The notes under the pieces were generated by a model. It did not search any database and had not been told where the DNA came from. It saw only the letters and a program-made list of their open reading frames with translations. A stretch of 7,796 nt of DNA. Source: Thermogutta sp. GTDB lineage: Bacteria; Planctomycetota; Planctomycetia; Pirellulales; Thermoguttaceae. Shown here in pieces: positions 6,401 through 7,796 of the stretch. Numbering within the stretch: position 1 is the first letter of the stretch; the number at the start of each line of letters is the position of its first letter. The position numbers and the translations under genes were made by a program. The stretch covers positions 1 through 7,796 of the forward strand of contig JAAZNR010000876.1 in assembly GCA_012798155.1 (NCBI GenBank), in the 5' to 3' direction.

Positions 6401-7413
6401 ACGGCCTCCGCTACGCCGAGGCCTTGCTGAAGCTGGCGGAATACGACCGCAGTCTTCCCTGGCGCGAGACCGCGACCATCATCATTCACAGTGCCTGTCA
6501 TCAGCAGGATCAAGAGGGAGAAAACGTCGCGCTCTGGCCCGACAGCATCAGTGCCATAACCGGCGAGAAAAGCGCCTGGGTCTTCGCTCCTCGCCAAATC
6601 ATCGGCTGCATCGGCAAACTCATCGGGCGGGACGAAGAACCGCGGACCGTCTATCACGATTGGGACGGCGGACGCGCCGCGATCACCTCGCTGGGCAAGA
6701 TCGACCAGGTGAGCCGCTCCGGCGGGGACTTGAGCCTGACCGTCGCGTTCCCGCCGGGTGAAGTCGGACCGATCTTAGTCGCCAATGTGGGCAGGCCCCA
6801 GGCGGTGCTGATCGACGGCCTCGCGGCGCCGCAAGACGACCAACCTCATTTGCGGGACGGGTCGGCCTGGTGCTACGACTCCGGGACCGCGCTGCTGACC
6901 GTGCAGGTCGGCGTCACCGGTCCCGCCAAGGTCACCATCAAACCGGCCGTCTTCCAGACGGCGGACCGCGTTCCCCGATTGGCGGAGAGCATCGACTTTT
7001 CATTCGAGGCCGGGCTGGAGGGCTGGATCGCGGCCCACGACGTCGCCGATCTCACGGTCCAGGACGGCCGGCTGTGGGGACGAATCACCGGCCCCGACCC
7101 GTATATCGTACGCTCCAACCTCCGGGTCCCGGCCGACAAATGCAACGCACTCGTGATCCGCATGAGTACCACCGCCGGAAACTCGGCCCAGCTCTTTTGG
7201 GCCACGCGGCGGGATCCCGCTTTCGACGAGACGAAGTCCCTGCGGTTCGCGGTTCAGCCCGGCGAGGAACTCCACGAGTATCGCCTCGATCTTCGGGACC
7301 GGCCGCAATGGAGAGGCGAGGAGATCACGGCCCTGCGGCTCGATCCGGGCGGCGGCACCCCCCAGGGCACGTTCGCCGTGGACGCGGTCTCGGCCGAAAC
7401 CGGTTCGCAATAG
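3406..7413 (+). CDS. Giant secreted multidomain protein with six-hairpin glycosidase-like core
   Basis: A 1335-residue protein from ATG 3406; ATG 3385 would add seven residues. Residues about 23-43 form one hydrophobic helix after a basic N-terminus, a signal peptide or anchor. Residues about 58-213 look like a carbohydrate-binding jelly roll (NGSFEVLAANGFPADW at the start, ELLLDDVQY at the end). Residues about 216-418 hold two Ig/CARDB-like repeats, each with a strand like LRVLVTNAGDQPAEEV or LECELENTGKTVLSGI. Residues about 430-728 are beta-rich. Residues about 732-1075 are helical with repeated hairpins, including ATWYRGSWFGRPVQWNG near 981-997, suggesting an alpha/alpha-barrel as in polysaccharide lyases and six-hairpin glycosidases. 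Residues about 1195-1335 form a second jelly roll (FSFEAGLEGW...). I cannot name the glycoside hydrolase or lyase family or the catalytic acids, so enzyme activity is an inference from fold-like patterning. It probably binds and perhaps cleaves a polysaccharide outside the cytoplasm. It stands alone, divergent from the repair gene, with an unusual repeat-filled leader. Confidence 0.9.
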   Translation: MQRRHLCTISAYPSQQNIPGLFRPAAWAALAIALAYCGLMFPLESRGRQPAGDNPCSNGSFEVLAANGFPADWGPVGRDVSVSANAHSGGRALRMVRAADTPTPETGLNRVELITELKGGMEFWYQAVAAGGARLNVYVIPVDEQGVERTGSARATFTVPEDHIGDGRWHPARLKYDYTDNPKVKAVHFAARIVGTSGELLLDDVQYVPRVGPIPLIKTLTFDEDSQSPGRRGRLRVLVTNAGDQPAEEVHVTLQLPPGMKSQPEEAALPLAPDEIRPLYFELTGTRDRAGGLTAAAACGELGDARRLDFKPRLRVRSFGPREPVTVSGQPAVLECELENTGKTVLSGITVTFATPPGPARQTAGPLAPTERVVVRHSFVPDAETPRLPVAVHVAAPGVPIEEAEDGEWAAESGLTVVKALQLAPPQDRFSFAPRPVPILENDSFRLIFYPCRGRFFATRLEVKTPQGWKVAGWFVSMGRLVLRDSQGRIEEHLLAADSCLIGPTPAKLRGVLRFPSTVRTASGVTVTAETVFSTSPAQKTCAVQAVLKADQAVDIAAWGLPMLYILERDEAIFPGLEWLVDDELSSDSLDIAADHPDRIRHVVHPDMITAPAAAIHGPHGTVGMFFGPAGMRPSSEPSARGMPHTPAFAFASPDRFLHQRSHRMEVFLPPVPEFTPVNSRIAEKPFRLEPGEELTMQTAVVIDGRSHDALNVIEDYVRIHKPDPAHPLPHVSLAGEVEFSAQAYLESLWDAETREWWTSKGSALLSRQGLPPGYAADLVLVSMLTHDETLRNRCRERVEEVCGELKLPPRLDALRTGGRADRAWADAAAVAALLAARREDGSWRFDADRPGSGPFLGMDYRELGPHEALEVGTCARNAYQVLRFARITADQALYQEMVKTLELMERFRVPRAAQVWEVPVHTPDVLAAADAVDAYLEAYRLSGEKRWLDDAVLWAKRGLPFIYFRSDPQKPYLQGASIPVFGATWYRGSWFGRPVQWNGLRYAEALLKLAEYDRSLPWRETATIIIHSACHQQDQEGENVALWPDSISAITGEKSAWVFAPRQIIGCIGKLIGRDEEPRTVYHDWDGGRAAITSLGKIDQVSRSGGDLSLTVAFPPGEVGPILVANVGRPQAVLIDGLAAPQDDQPHLRDGSAWCYDSGTALLTVQVGVTGPAKVTIKPAVFQTADRVPRLAESIDFSFEAGLEGWIAAHDVADLTVQDGRLWGRITGPDPYIVRSNLRVPADKCNALVIRMSTTAGNSAQLFWATRRDPAFDETKSLRFAVQPGEELHEYRLDLRDRPQWRGEEITALRLDPGGGTPQGTFAVDAVSAETGSQ

Positions 7414-7422
7414 CACGCGCAA

Positions 7423-7439
7423 CGCCGGCTTGCCCGGCG
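7423..7439 (+). terminator. Hairpin after the giant gene, possible weak terminator
   Basis: Nine bases after the TAG stop, CGCCGG (7423-7428) pairs with CCGGCG (7434-7439) around CTTGC. No real T-run follows, only TTTC a few bases later, so it may only protect the transcript 3' end. A second small hairpin, GGGG-AACG-CCCC, follows around 7463-7474. Confidence 0.3.
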
Positions 7440-7488
7440 GTGCGGGTTTCGGTTGGGCGCCTGGGGAACGCCCCGGCTGAGCAAATAT

Positions 7489-7550
7489 GTGGCTGGCTGG
7501 GGACTATGCGGGTGGCTGGGGTCGTAGCGAAGCGCAGCCCCCAGTCAGCC
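7489..7550. repeat. REP-like palindromic intergenic element
   Basis: GGCTGGCTGGGG (7491-7502) can pair with CCCCAGTCAGCC (7539-7550) over 12 positions with one G-T wobble. A second left arm, TGGCTGGGG (7513-7521), can pair with CCCCAGTCA (7539-7547) over nine, so the two left arms compete for the same right arm. The loop reads TCGTAGCGAAGCGCAG. I associate GGGGTCGTAGCGAAGCG followed by CCCCCAG with a common planctomycete dispersed repeat, from memory. It sits between convergent genes. On the minus strand the palindrome is followed by ATATTT and might help terminate the gdhA transcript. Confidence 0.55.
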
Positions 7551-7596
7551 GTGTTCCCGTCGCGCCCACCACCAACTTACGCCGGCGGCTCGGGCG

Positions 7597-7796
7597 TCAA
7601 ACGACGCCCTGGGCCATCATGGCGTCGGCGACCTTCACAAAGCCCGCGATGTTGGCCCCGGTCACGTAATCGATATATTCGCCCTTCCGCCCGTATTCCG
7701 TGCACGATTCGTGGATGCGGACCATGATGTCCTTCAGCCGGGCATCGACCTCTTCGCGGGACCAGAACTGCCGCATGGAGTTTTGGGTCATCTCCA
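7597..7796 (-). CDS. gdhA: Glutamate dehydrogenase, C-terminal end (partial)
   Basis: The minus strand reads in frame from the window edge to TGA at 7599-7597, giving the last 65 complete residues (EMTQNSMRQFW at the start, then REEVDARL). The terminal block YVTGANIAGFVKVADAMMAQ followed by GVV is the strongly conserved end of the hexameric NADP-dependent glutamate dehydrogenase family, close to the E. coli GdhA ending. The enzyme reductively aminates 2-oxoglutarate to glutamate in the cytoplasm. Its catalytic and nucleotide-binding domains lie outside the window, so cofactor preference is inferred from the C-terminus alone. The Met at 7791 is internal, not the start: the reading frame is open before it and family members have an EM-QN segment at this place. 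The gene is convergent with the giant secreted-protein gene. Confidence 0.93.
   Translation of the reverse strand, partial: EMTQNSMRQFWSREEVDARLKDIMVRIHESCTEYGRKGEYIDYVTGANIAGFVKVADAMMAQGVV

Overview
The window is GC-rich (by eye around 65%) and looks like chromosome from a member of the Planctomycetota. This is an inference. It rests on the N-terminus of a membrane-anchored protein of a type I recognise from planctomycete genomes (positions 1-132, minus strand), a giant secreted multidomain protein with a six-hairpin glycosidase-like core, sparse operon structure, and short dispersed repeats of kinds I associate with this phylum and its relatives. I see no rRNA, tRNA, CRISPR array, transposase or phage gene.

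Layout. (1) 1-132, minus: start of a small membrane-anchored protein, cut by the window edge. (2) 133-570: divergent intergenic region with two palindromic elements and no convincing gene. (3) 571-1755, plus: a CinA-like (NMN deamidase-type) domain fused to a NadD-like nucleotidyltransferase domain. A short hairpin plus T-run follows directly. (4) 1756-2023: convergent intergenic region holding a CACGAAT repeat fragment and a good intrinsic terminator for the minus-strand gene. (5) 2024-3103, minus: an O6-alkylguanine-DNA-alkyltransferase-like domain fused to endonuclease V. (6) 3104-3405: divergent intergenic region, the most unusual part of the window. It has a 10-bp inverted repeat around a possible 22-codon minus-strand ORF, a perfect copy of the 16S rRNA 3' tail (GATCACCTCC), and eight degenerate tandem copies of a 16-bp Shine-Dalgarno-like unit running into the next gene's start. 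(7) 3406-7413, plus: a 1335-residue secreted protein with carbohydrate-binding-like, Ig-like, beta-sandwich and alpha/alpha-barrel regions. (8) 7414-7596: convergent intergenic region with a REP-like palindromic element. (9) 7597-7796, minus: 3' end of NADP-type glutamate dehydrogenase.

The genes do not form one pathway or operon. Neighbours alternate in strand, so each is probably transcribed alone. The individual themes are NAD metabolism (571-1755), repair of deaminated or alkylated DNA (2024-3103), extracellular polysaccharide handling (3406-7413) and ammonia assimilation (7597-7796). The best candidate for something undescribed is the leader of the giant gene, where an array of SD-like repeats lies downstream of an anti-SD mimic that can pair with them.
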